In this document: in pieces, positions 7,263 through 14,089 of the stretch | How the letters are laid out: the number at the start of each line of letters is the position of its first letter | Numbering within the stretch: position 1 is the first letter of the stretch | From: Pavlovales sp. CCMP2436 | Taxonomy: Eukaryota > Haptophyta > Pavlovophyceae > Pavlovales | DNA length: 14,089 nt | Reading direction: 5' to 3' | Assembly: GCA_026770615.1 (NCBI GenBank) | Contig: MU631839.1 | Coordinates: forward strand, 24,808-38,896 | Made by a program: the position numbers and the translations under genes | The notes under the pieces: generated by a model | The model's database searches: none | Told to the model about the DNA's origin: nothing | The model's input: only the letters and a program-made list of their open reading frames with translations

Positions 7263-8566
7263 TAACCATCGACAACAATAACCAAAATCGTATGAGCAAT
7301 TGGAGCGACACGGACCCTCGCAACAAGACCACAAATTTCATTCTAAATGGGCAGCCATACGATGGGGCGTACCACATCATATTCGGTTCAAGTGGTAAAT
7401 TGGGATCTGGCAAGCCCCAGTACTGGACCGGTGTTCACCATTACGCTTTGAGTGAGAAACTAGTGTACACGTCTACACCGGTGTTTATGCCTCGTAATGA
7501 TGTGCAGCTTCTTGCCCGGGCCGAACGCGAACCAAACACCATATTTAATACTTTCAAGCCAACACTGTTTACCGACACCTTAAACGATTCGGCCGGAATG
7601 CCCTTGTTTTCGCGAACGATCGTCCCGGAACGTCTAAAAGCCGATAAACCGCAAAACCCACTAGCTCGTGCACAAGCATTTACGGACATGCGAACACCGT
7701 TCATGCCCAGACAGGGCATTGGTGGATCCCCTGATGTTCTGTACAACCCTCTTCTGAGCCCGTCTGAGTTGCGTGCGCGTGCATTGGGAGGCGAGCCAGT
7801 CCGCCGTCCGCCGCCAGAATCAGGCACGCGGGCCCCTTTCACATACGACCCTCAACCCGAATATGTGCCAACCCAGCCTATGCCGGACCCGCTTGTGCCA
7901 ACACCGTATTACCCGCCTAGTGCTTTTCAGTCTCCAGCTCGAATCACCGGTGCGCAAATGCAAGCAAGAACTCCAGTCACGTCGGCGCCTTTCAGATCTC
8001 CCCAGACTCCAACCACGGCCTCCCCGCGAGCTTCGATGCAAGCATTGCCAGGTCTCCCCGCTGTCACATTTACGGCCTCGACACCATCCCCGCCTCCAGC
8101 CATGCTTGCCCGGCCAACCATCGAGGCTGATACGCTTCCCAAACCACCAACGCCATCGATTACGCGAACTAAAAGCGCAGGACGTAAAGCACAGATACAG
8201 CCCGCGTATGTTGAATATTCAGGTCAAGCAGGTCCCTCGACGTCTTACACGAATTTTGAGTCGCCTCCCGTTTCAAAAAGGCAAAAACTGCTAGGAGAAA
8301 TAAATTTAAGGTTGGGATTGACCGTGGATGAAAGAGTCAAAATGGGCAAGTTTTCTGATCTTCGTACAATTAAACCAACAAGCGATAAAGATATTAATGC
8401 ACAGCTTGCACGGCTCCTTTCCAATGAAATTATTATTCAAAAAATCATAAAAGCATATGGTGATTTAAAATCTGCAGATGCTCGTTCGGCAGTGGGTGCT
8501 GTGTTTGGCGTTAACAAATTGATTGTGGATGTTTTTATGGACATGCGTCGTACTGCCGGGATGTAA
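7259..8566 (+). CDS. Proline-rich structural-type protein, unknown
   Basis: I do not recognise a family for this 435-residue protein. The chosen ATG gives MITIDNNNQNR; an upstream TTG at 7244 would add five residues but is unlikely. Residues ~1-150 look folded, with Gly/Tyr-rich segments such as YHIIFGSSGKLGSG and KPQYWTGVHHYAL. Residues ~185-345 are Pro/Ala/Thr/Arg-rich and probably disordered, with many PxP runs. Residues ~345-435 are helical and mixed-charge (KRQKLLGEINLRLGL, then NAQLARLLSNEIIIQKIIKA). Third positions are G/C-richer than in the next gene. The position right after the packaging ATPase suggests a virion role. The frame is intact. Host-interaction or scaffold roles are guesses. 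Confidence 0.75.
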   Translation: MITIDNNNQNRMSNWSDTDPRNKTTNFILNGQPYDGAYHIIFGSSGKLGSGKPQYWTGVHHYALSEKLVYTSTPVFMPRNDVQLLARAEREPNTIFNTFKPTLFTDTLNDSAGMPLFSRTIVPERLKADKPQNPLARAQAFTDMRTPFMPRQGIGGSPDVLYNPLLSPSELRARALGGEPVRRPPPESGTRAPFTYDPQPEYVPTQPMPDPLVPTPYYPPSAFQSPARITGAQMQARTPVTSAPFRSPQTPTTASPRASMQALPGLPAVTFTASTPSPPPAMLARPTIEADTLPKPPTPSITRTKSAGRKAQIQPAYVEYSGQAGPSTSYTNFESPPVSKRQKLLGEINLRLGLTVDERVKMGKFSDLRTIKPTSDKDINAQLARLLSNEIIIQKIIKAYGDLKSADARSAVGAVFGVNKLIVDVFMDMRRTAGM

Positions 8567-8602
8567 ATGAAATGAAATAATGAAATGAAATGATGAAAAA
8601 AA
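8567..8602 (+). repeat. ATGAAATGAAAT short tandem repeat in gene spacer
   Basis: The spacer consists of irregular atgaaatgaaat units followed by A8. It brings several out-of-frame ATGs before the next gene and may affect start choice. Confidence 0.6.
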
Positions 8603-8620
8603 ATGTATATTAAAAGTACA

Positions 8621-10834
8621 ATGTCGAACGTATATGGTGCTCTAACCTCTTCGGTTGGATCGCTAAGTGTTTTTGATCCTTACGCTGTAACAACAAACTC
8701 GGTCACGTTGCTAAGTTTGTCTGCTGCTGAAACGCCTCAGAATCAATTGCGAGATTTGGCTAAAATAATTAAGAAAAAATTGCCAGTTGATACCAGTAAC
8801 ACTGAGCTCGTCCTTCCATTTAATAGCGCGCTATTCACAGCGCCTCTTACTTACGTTGCAGAAGCCTCGCTTCCAATTTCACTTGGTCTATCAATTACAA
8901 AAGCGGTTGGCGTTCAATGGTCTTTTTCATCCTCAAAATCACTTTCAGCCGGGTGCGCGTTTGTTTTGGGCGATACAAAGCAACTTGAAGACGAAGCAAC
9001 CACTAATCCTTTAAAGAGCACGTTTACTGTAAACCATACGATTTCCACAGCCGTAGTTGCAGAGACAACCTTTTCGCTAACAATATACAAATACATTCCA
9101 GGTCTAACACAGCAGAGAATTTTTAGCTGGTCTTCTCTTGATACACCTGAAGTTATATGCGCAAAGTGGAAGGCAGTAATGGAGCCATACATTGTGTTTG
9201 GAGGTACCTCCGGAAGTTACGGCCATGCACAGTTGACTTACAATCGTCTAACTGGAAAATACGTTGGATCATTCGACCTAAACACTACTTGGGGCTCTAT
9301 TACAAATGGTGTGTATTACGAGGTGTACCGTTACACCGCAGCGGATGATTCTTCAAAAATAAATATGGGCCTTAACACTTCACCAACCATTAATTTGTTT
9401 TGGAACGTGCAAATGAACCAGAGATTCTTTCAAAACGTTGCCTTTACCGCATACCAAAGGCTTGGCGTGCTTGTTGATTCTACTAAACGAATCAGTGTTG
9501 AAATTATAGCAACCGGATCTCAGAGGACCAATCAACGTCAAATTAAATTTGACATTACTCGTTATCACGACGAGTTAAACGGACTTCAATCATTTTTCAA
9601 TCCAGCAATCTCATATACCGCTATTTTTGCAAACTCAGATATTGTATACGATATTATATTTTATGCAGGTGATTTCCAGATTCAAGTAAACCCTGAAGCA
9701 TCATCAAGTGTCGCTTTTTATTCGCAAATTTATAAACCTGTAATTCGTATTTGCGGCGGTGTTCTTGTTAACAGTGTTTATACAGGTGTTATTTGCCCCA
9801 TTTCAAGACTTGCTGTTATATCAAACGAGTTCCGTGCCTTAAACATTAATGACTTTGTTAATAAACAACTTCCAACAACTATAGGACAAGATTCATTCTT
9901 CTCCGGTGACATTATTGGCCGATCATCAACGGGTGATGCTTATAACATTGTAGATAATCTCGTGTTGTTGAATTCAGAACTTTTGCTATCAAAGGAATCA
10001 ATCTCGATTTTAAGCTGCACTGCTGCGGAAGACTCATGGGTGATTGCTACCAGTAATCAATATACACCTTTTCAAGTTATTGCAACGCCTGCGTACGATC
10101 CGGCTGTTGTCAATGCTTTAAACAAAATTTCACCAGCGTTTACTGGAACTTCATTAATAGCAAGTGACCCAGCTTGGCCAGTGACTAGTCCATGGAGAAT
10201 CACCATGTCATCGTATTATCAAAACAACGCTGCTTTTTTAGGCTTTAAAGCATTCGATCGTGTAGACACAACGTACTGGGCCAGTGGTGAATTGACGTAT
10301 TCAGCAGCAGGTGCTGGAAATCAGTGGATCCAAATGGAATACCCAGATCCAATTAAAATGGTAAGTCACAAAATTAACCCAGGCACCAACATCACGCAGG
10401 GGACCCCATTGCAGTGGGCTTTGCAAGGATCGAATAACAACTCCACATTTGTAACAGTTGAAACATTTCAATTTAGCTCTTGGCAACAAAATAAAATAGA
10501 AACATTTGTAACGACACAGGCGCACGTTGCATACAAATACTGGAGGATCGTCATTACTCTTGTCCGTACGGCTGGAGCTTCAATCCACACAAGTTTTTAC
10601 GAGGTTGTATTTAACTCTGGGTGGTCAATTGGCCTACCATCGCTTTTAACTGCACAGCCAGTAAGCCTTCAAAATTTTAAGTTAATCATGGGCAATGCAT
10701 ACGGTGAGATTGTTAATTTTGTGGATACACCTGTGGATTGGCAATTTAATTTGATGATTCTTAAAAACAGCCGTATTATCAACAGTGGACTGTACAATTT
10801 ATCGCTTGCAAACGGTATAACAAAATTGAGTTAA
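8621..10834 (+). CDS. Large virion/attachment-type protein with discoidin (F5/8C)-like domain
   Basis: The second ATG (8621, giving MSNVYGALTSSVGS) is preferred over 8603; the product is then 737 residues. It is strand-rich, Ser/Thr/Asn-rich, low in Cys, and without signal peptide or transmembrane helix, like viral surface and fibre proteins. Residues ~520-667 resemble a discoidin/coagulation factor 5/8 type C domain: AFLGFKAFDRVDTTYWASG, then NQWIQMEYPDPIKM, LQWALQGSNNNSTFVTVET, YKYWRIVITLV and SFYEVVF in the canonical order. Such domains bind glycans or lipids, so binding to host or capsid surfaces is inferred. The N-terminal 500 residues are unassigned. It is the longest gene in the block. 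A role in attachment is likely but not proven by sequence. Confidence 0.75.
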   Translation: MSNVYGALTSSVGSLSVFDPYAVTTNSVTLLSLSAAETPQNQLRDLAKIIKKKLPVDTSNTELVLPFNSALFTAPLTYVAEASLPISLGLSITKAVGVQWSFSSSKSLSAGCAFVLGDTKQLEDEATTNPLKSTFTVNHTISTAVVAETTFSLTIYKYIPGLTQQRIFSWSSLDTPEVICAKWKAVMEPYIVFGGTSGSYGHAQLTYNRLTGKYVGSFDLNTTWGSITNGVYYEVYRYTAADDSSKINMGLNTSPTINLFWNVQMNQRFFQNVAFTAYQRLGVLVDSTKRISVEIIATGSQRTNQRQIKFDITRYHDELNGLQSFFNPAISYTAIFANSDIVYDIIFYAGDFQIQVNPEASSSVAFYSQIYKPVIRICGGVLVNSVYTGVICPISRLAVISNEFRALNINDFVNKQLPTTIGQDSFFSGDIIGRSSTGDAYNIVDNLVLLNSELLLSKESISILSCTAAEDSWVIATSNQYTPFQVIATPAYDPAVVNALNKISPAFTGTSLIASDPAWPVTSPWRITMSSYYQNNAAFLGFKAFDRVDTTYWASGELTYSAAGAGNQWIQMEYPDPIKMVSHKINPGTNITQGTPLQWALQGSNNNSTFVTVETFQFSSWQQNKIETFVTTQAHVAYKYWRIVITLVRTAGASIHTSFYEVVFNSGWSIGLPSLLTAQPVSLQNFKLIMGNAYGEIVNFVDTPVDWQFNLMILKNSRIINSGLYNLSLANGITKLS

Positions 10835-10907
10835 AGGAAAAACAATGTAAAAAAACAATATAAAAAACAATATAAAAAAAACAACCACAAATACAACCAC
10901 AAATACT
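10835..10907 (+). promoter_or_regulatory. A-rich spacer with two TATAAAAAA motifs
   Basis: TATAAAAAA at 10859 and 10871 lies 30-50 bp before the lipase ATG, within near-repeats of aacaatataaaaa, followed by a doubled acaaccacaaat just before the ATG. Layout suits a promoter plus A-rich leader. Confidence 0.45.
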
Positions 10908-11531
10908 ATGAACAAGTTCAAACAAGACGCTGTGAATCTCGCACGTGCATCATACATGCCACTCCCACAAGCCGCGGAATTTGTTAAAACACTTGGGTAC
11001 ACACTTGACACCGAACTCTCACGCCCAAACACAATGGTCTTTGTCGACAAAAATGGACAACCAACTGTGGCTCATCGAGGATCTGTAACCGCAAAAGACT
11101 GGTTGGTTGACGATGCATTGATCGCGGTTGGTGCGCACAAGAACACAGACAGGCTCAATCTCAGTCGAAGCATTACAGCTGCAGCTGAGAAAAAGTATGG
11201 CAAACCGGCAAACACAGTTGGTCACAGTCTAGGAGGAAGACTTGCCGAGCAATCGGGAGCCGGCGGTCAGATCGTTACAATCAACAAGGCGGCGGGGTTG
11301 GGCGATATAGGTCGTCGTCAGCCAAGTGGAACCAGGCAAACCGATGTCAGGGTGGGCAATGATGCCGTGTCGGGTCTATCTAGTCTTGCTCGTCGTCAGG
11401 ATAGCCAGCCAATCGTGTACTTGCCGAGGCGTGGTGGTCGTGATGGTCGGGCCGCCACCCAATTTCTTCCAAGTCCAATACGATATTTGGTGAATTCGGC
11501 AAAATCGCACTCGCTTGGTAACTTTCGATGA
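10908..11531 (+). CDS. Lipase class 3-type alpha/beta hydrolase
   Basis: The 207-residue protein probably cleaves ester bonds of acyl lipids. The nucleophile elbow is GHSLGG with Ser107. Asp152 lies in VRVGNDAVSGL and His201 in KSHSLGNF, which fits the Ser-Asp-His order and spacing of class 3 (Fungalipase) lipases such as those found in PLVs and some giant viruses. An oxyanion-side AHRGS motif precedes at ~56-60, matching the usual FRGT/HRGT. It is shorter than cellular lipases and has no signal peptide, so action in the virion or cytoplasm is likely. It could help membrane passage at entry or exit (inference). The triad and frame are intact. It is the last rightward gene and converges on the CAAX-box gene. 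Confidence 0.85.
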   Translation: MNKFKQDAVNLARASYMPLPQAAEFVKTLGYTLDTELSRPNTMVFVDKNGQPTVAHRGSVTAKDWLVDDALIAVGAHKNTDRLNLSRSITAAAEKKYGKPANTVGHSLGGRLAEQSGAGGQIVTINKAAGLGDIGRRQPSGTRQTDVRVGNDAVSGLSSLARRQDSQPIVYLPRRGGRDGRAATQFLPSPIRYLVNSAKSHSLGNFR

Positions 11532-11578
11532 TCGAATGAGAGTACACTGGCGCAAACATCAAGGTCGAAGATGAAAAC

Positions 11579-11626
11579 GTTGGTGATAACATTGGTGAAA
11601 ACATTGGTGAAAACATTGATGATAGC
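11579..11626 (+). repeat. 12-bp tandem repeat, four copies
   Basis: Units gttggtgataac, attggtgaaaac, attggtgaaaac and attgatgatagc follow each other just behind the lipase stop. The period is a multiple of three and one frame reads Asn-Ile-Gly-Glu repeats, but that frame has a stop just upstream and no start. Confidence 0.85.
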
Positions 11627-11699
11627 TTTTGAGCATGTTTGAGGTCACGTTTCTGGCACTTGAACGTTTTGCAGGAGAGCATTGTAATGTAGAAGTATA

Positions 11700-12032
11700 T
11701 TAAAAAATGGCACAACACTGGTCCTCTTCTTCATCAAATGGTAATTTTTCCGGAAAGATAATATCTAGATTGTGTTTTACAAGAAGTTTGTATCTATTTT
11801 GGTTGCATATGATTCCTGGTCTAAACACGTGTATAAAATTAGCATGAACCTTGAAAAACAAATTGCGGTCATGGGAAAAGGAACCGCAAATTGCACCCCT
11901 TTCTATGAACACGTTAATTAAACGAATTGTATCGTTGTTGTTTATACTCATTTGTTTTATAAGCCTCGTTATTTCATTTAACTGTGTCTCTTGTATTTGC
12001 GGTGTACTGGTTTTAGCGTAAAATTCTTCCAT
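11700..12032 (-). CDS. Unknown protein with C-terminal CAAX prenylation box
   Basis: I do not recognise a fold for this 110-residue protein. It opens with a polar helix (TQLNEITRLIKQMSINNND), continues with a strand-rich middle (NLFFKVHANFIHVFRPGI) and an acidic segment (FDEEEDQ), and ends CCAIF. The last four residues, C-A-I-F, fit a CAAX box; Phe at X is compatible with geranylgeranylation or farnesylation by host enzymes, and the preceding Cys could be acylated. That predicts membrane attachment after synthesis. It lies 100 bp behind the helicase fragment on the same strand, with an AT-rich gap and a TATAAAG motif close to the ATG. The motif is read directly; modification is inferred. Confidence 0.65.
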   Translation of the reverse strand: MEEFYAKTSTPQIQETQLNEITRLIKQMSINNNDTIRLINVFIERGAICGSFSHDRNLFFKVHANFIHVFRPGIICNQNRYKLLVKHNLDIIFPEKLPFDEEEDQCCAIF

Positions 12033-12132
12033 TATGCTTTATAGCATTGTGGAACATTTTTTCTTGCTGGTTAAACATTTAAAATTATTACCTTTTGTTT
12101 TCTTTTGGATTGTCTTCTTTTTGCTGGTCTTT

Positions 12133-13113
12133 TTAGCAGTCTTCTTCATCGCTGTCGTCAGCAAACATTGGTGGCGGGCAGGGAGTCAAACTCAAACTTG
12201 GACTTGGACTCGAACTTGGACGGGAGAGTGGGAGGCGTGGTGGTGGCACACTTTGTCCTTGTGGCTCTCTTTTTTTGATGTAGACGACTTCGCACTCCAA
12301 TCCGAGCTCTTCGTAGTACTCCAATTTTTCTTTAGTCGGAGGGGAGGTCACCACCACTTCAACAAGCTTAACAAGCTTCATTTTCCCGTTTGTGTCTATA
12401 TCAAACACGGCCAGGTCGGCTATAAATCTTCCGTCTCCTACTGGGTATTCTTCAATGGCTCCTTGTCCTGCTGCACGCGCTAGCCCAAACTGTCTTGCCT
12501 TTTCGGTTCTATGTTCCACCCCTTCACCCATGTACTTTGTTTGCTTGGCAGACATGATAATCTCTAGCTGCTCAATGGTCCTGACCCGACTTACAGCAAC
12601 GTACAGCATCCGTACGTCCCATATCATATTCATGTCTAAGTAGAGCTTGCCGCCTTCAAACGGTATACCCTGAAAGCTGTGTATGGTAGATGTTGGCGAG
12701 AACGTGATACCTTCTCCTATATGTGCAGTAAGATCCATCCCACCAAAATTTGGCGCTATCCGGTCAGCTATGAAACGTGTACCGTTGACAAGCAATGTTC
12801 CCCGTATAGATTTTGTGCACTTCCATTCGACATTACCAGATTTAGATTCTTCGCCATGGTAAGCCAGCTCGCGCGCGTATTCGAGTGCCACTGAGCTGTA
12901 TGCTGTAAGAGGCCAAAGGTCGATTTCTTCTCCATTTAATTGTGTGTTTCTCTGTATGTAAAGCTCTTTCTTTGCTTTGCTAATAAAATTGACATCATCA
13001 ATCGTTTTTGCTGTCATGCATGTGCACTTTTCTACTGCCGTATGACCGCAGTGTGGGCATACTCTTGTTGCGGCCAATATTATGTCACCTTGTGTTATCT
13101 CATTGATCATCAT
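12133..13113 (-). CDS. SF1 helicase C-terminal half fused to CoiA-like nuclease-fold domain (5'-truncated)
   Basis: The 326-codon frame begins in the 180-bp repeat, so its first residues are not native. Residues ~19-32 hold a CPHC...CTC cysteine cluster. Motif V is TIHSFQG at 143-149 and motif VI is LYVAVSRVRT at 170-179, typical of Pif1/RecD-like SF1 helicases (UvrD_C_2 region). Walker A and B, which lie N-terminal in the family, are absent, so ATP hydrolysis is impossible. Residues ~222-280 (RFIADLAVFD with Asp233, then LVEVVVTSPPT with Glu252, then EKLEYYEELGLECEVVYI) resemble CoiA-like PD-(D/E)XK nuclease-fold proteins; the usual catalytic Lys or Gln after Glu252 is Val. The tail is Ser/Pro-rich and acidic. 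Helicase motifs are clear, the nuclease assignment is tentative. Confidence 0.7.
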   Translation of the reverse strand: MMINEITQGDIILAATRVCPHCGHTAVEKCTCMTAKTIDDVNFISKAKKELYIQRNTQLNGEEIDLWPLTAYSSVALEYARELAYHGEESKSGNVEWKCTKSIRGTLLVNGTRFIADRIAPNFGGMDLTAHIGEGITFSPTSTIHSFQGIPFEGGKLYLDMNMIWDVRMLYVAVSRVRTIEQLEIIMSAKQTKYMGEGVEHRTEKARQFGLARAAGQGAIEEYPVGDGRFIADLAVFDIDTNGKMKLVKLVEVVVTSPPTKEKLEYYEELGLECEVVYIKKREPQGQSVPPPRLPLSRPSSSPSPSLSLTPCPPPMFADDSDEEDC

Positions 13114-13283
13114 AGACCCCCGGGACAGGCTTTAATTCCTGCGGAGACTCCTCGATTTCCTCGAATCTCTCTGAATCCGCGATGATATTCTTGCGTGGCT
13201 AGATTGATCTTGTTTGACCCATAAATCGGGTTGGATCTTGGTAGAGGGGGGTCAAAATCCAGGTCGATCCAGGTCGATCCAGG
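13104..13283 (+). repeat. 180-bp direct repeat, right copy
   Basis: Second copy of the repeat at 2007-2186, same orientation, gap-free. Its left edge truncates the helicase gene, and sequence with LINE similarity follows directly at its right edge. It ends with two aggtcgatcc units. Confidence 0.9.
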
Positions 13284-13720
13284 GCGGCACAGTGAACCCA
13301 ACCGACGACACCGTTGCCAAAAAGTCAAAGGCGGAGCAAGGCGATGTTCTACCCACCGGCCGGCTATTCTCCAACAACTAACGACAGTACTCAGACTGAC
13401 GACGCGCTTGGCATTGTCACTTTCACCGTCATCGGTCGGTTTCGGTACCTCGGCTCAACCTTTTCGTCATCCCAAACAGATGATGACGAGATCGAGCACA
13501 GGATATGGTACGATTTGTAGCCTTTTTTGGCTGTCTGCGGAGGTACGTCTTCACCCAAAACCATGGCTTCACTGCACTCCCACTCGCCGCCAAAAGCTCT
13601 ACCGTTGCCTCATGCTCGGCGTCTTGCTCTATACGGCTGCGGATCCTGTGTCCTGACCGTAAAGCTGCAACTAAGGCTGAACGCGTTCCAAAGCCGTCGT
13701 CGAGTGTCGTGTGTCTGACC
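13284..13720 (+). mobile_element. Decayed non-LTR retrotransposon (LINE) reverse-transcriptase 3' relic
   Basis: The order of motifs is that of the C-terminal end of LINE reverse transcriptases: KAMFYPPAG and VIGRFRYLGSTFSS with DDDEIEHRI (frame of 13314), FFGCLRRYVF (frame of 13505), KLYRCLMLGVLLY (frame of 13231), then LTVKLQLRLNAFQSRR (frame of 13527). Three shifts of frame and internal stops show it is inactive. Catalytic RT domain and endonuclease are not in the window. Which LINE clade is uncertain. Confidence 0.65.
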
Positions 13721-13980
13721 TGATCAGCGGTGGGGACGGTATATGTGTGCTCTTTAAATAATAGTTATTTTAACGTCCCCCGACTTGCAGTCGGAAGGCG
13801 GTCGGGTATGACATCGGAGGGTCAGCACATTGGTCGTCTTATGTGCTACCTTACTCCCCGCGTCGGGGATAGATCCCTGAATTTATTAAATGTTTTTCAA
13901 TATGCTCAGGTCCAGTGCGAGCTTCCCGGGGATTGAAGTTGAACTAGAAACTAACACGCTACAACTGCTGCGTGCGAGCG
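13721..13980. other. Unassigned flank, possibly 5' region of a host gene
   Basis: Contains AT-rich sequence around 13752-13772 and 13877-13905 and a GC-rich middle. No recognisable protein or repeat; may be LINE 3' tail or promoter of the gene that may start at 13981. Confidence 0.35.
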
Positions 13981-14089
13981 ATGGCGAAGAAAAAGCCTCA
14001 GCGGCAGCACGCTTCTTCATCCGACTACACGCGGCGGCTGCGGCGGACAGGGCACACGCACCTAGATGGACGTGAGCGTTGTGCGGGGG
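13981..14089 (+). CDS. Possible N-terminus of a host protein (runs off window)
   Basis: An ATG in good context (gagcgATGg) starts a frame open to the window end, 36 codons. It begins MAKKKPQRQHASSSDYTRR, very basic. No family can be named from this length. A GC-rich shadow frame overlaps, and the choice between them is weak. Confidence 0.3.
   Translation, partial: MAKKKPQRQHASSSDYTRRLRRTGHTHLDGRERCAG

Larger units (their letters stand above)
3703..13103. mobile_element. Integrated Polinton-like virus / adintovirus-type element, incomplete
   Basis: The block contains a double-jelly-roll MCP, a penton protein, a pVI-like protein and an A32-type packaging ATPase, the morphogenesis set shared by PLVs, Polintons and adintoviruses, plus lipase, discoidin-domain and helicase genes. 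Genes are tightly packed, intronless as far as visible, and more AT-rich than the flanks. The left limit is unclear (3291-3703); the right limit is the 180-bp repeat. DNA polymerase, integrase, protease and terminal inverted repeats are not seen, so the element is truncated, rearranged or belongs to a lineage lacking them. Confidence 0.8.

Noticed and set aside
7441..7842. Minus-strand 133-codon frame inside the proline-rich gene
   Set aside because: Antisense shadow; no motif, and the plus frame continues intact on both sides.
7773..8294. 173-codon plus-strand frame inside the proline-rich gene
   Set aside because: Arg/Pro/His-rich +1 frame image of a biased-composition segment; no independent start context.
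11380..11718. 112-codon minus frame with repeated Met-Phe-Ser-Pro
   Set aside because: Antisense to the lipase end and the 12-bp repeat; overlaps a clear gene.
12034..12483. 149-codon plus frame with a very hydrophobic start resembling a membrane protein
   Set aside because: It is antisense to the helicase C-terminus and to the T-rich spacer; hydrophobic residues come from poly-T codons.
2007..13283. LTR retrotransposon bounded by the 180-bp repeats
   Set aside because: No gag, pol or integrase lies between, no TG...CA ends, primer-binding site or polypurine tract was evident, and the interior is a capsid-encoding DNA virus.

Overview
The window looks like a piece of a unicellular eukaryote's nuclear genome, probably an alga such as a haptophyte, stramenopile or dinoflagellate (I cannot resolve which). 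It carries an integrated, partly decayed double-jelly-roll DNA virus of the Polinton-like virus (PLV)/adintovirus type. The host assignment rests on three things. The left edge has a GC-rich gene with 37-residue OPR/DUF1601-type repeats behind an apparent organelle-targeting leader. A second GC-rich frame has an almost entirely G/C third codon position. The right edge carries a decayed non-LTR retrotransposon and satellite-like repeats occur on the left.

Layout. 1-1394: GC-rich host sequence, with a leftward OPR-repeat gene running off the window and a possible rightward exon. 1395-3290: no convincing gene; a patchwork of tandem repeats (34, 94, 30, about 101 bp and shorter) plus the left copy of a 180-bp repeat. 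3291-3702: AT-rich, no clear gene. 3703-13103: the viral block, visibly more AT-rich than the flanks. 13104-13283: the right copy of the 180-bp repeat, cutting into a viral helicase gene. 13284-13720: LINE reverse-transcriptase relic. 13721-14089: unassigned sequence, with a possible start of a host gene at 13981.

Viral block. Leftward: penton (minor capsid), a pVI-like small hydrophobic/basic protein, then the major capsid protein (MCP). Rightward from a 125-bp divergent intergenic region: a coiled-coil small protein, the A32/FtsK-HerA packaging ATPase, a proline-rich protein of unknown function, a 737-residue probable virion/attachment protein with a discoidin (F5/8C)-like domain, and a class-3-type lipase with an intact Ser-Asp-His triad. 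Leftward again from the right edge: the C-terminal part of an SF1 helicase joined to a CoiA-like nuclease-fold domain, and a 110-residue protein ending in a CAAX prenylation box. Together these encode capsid assembly (MCP, penton, pVI-like), genome packaging (ATPase) and probably host contact or membrane entry/exit (discoidin protein, lipase).

No DNA polymerase, integrase, capsid protease or terminal inverted repeat is visible. The MCP lacks its usual N-terminal region and the helicase its ATP-binding half, so this is an incomplete element, although most reading frames remain open. The most notable points are the 180-bp direct repeats (4 mismatches) enclosing 11.1 kb, the out-of-frame MCP/pVI junction, the helicase-nuclease fusion and the CAAX-box protein.
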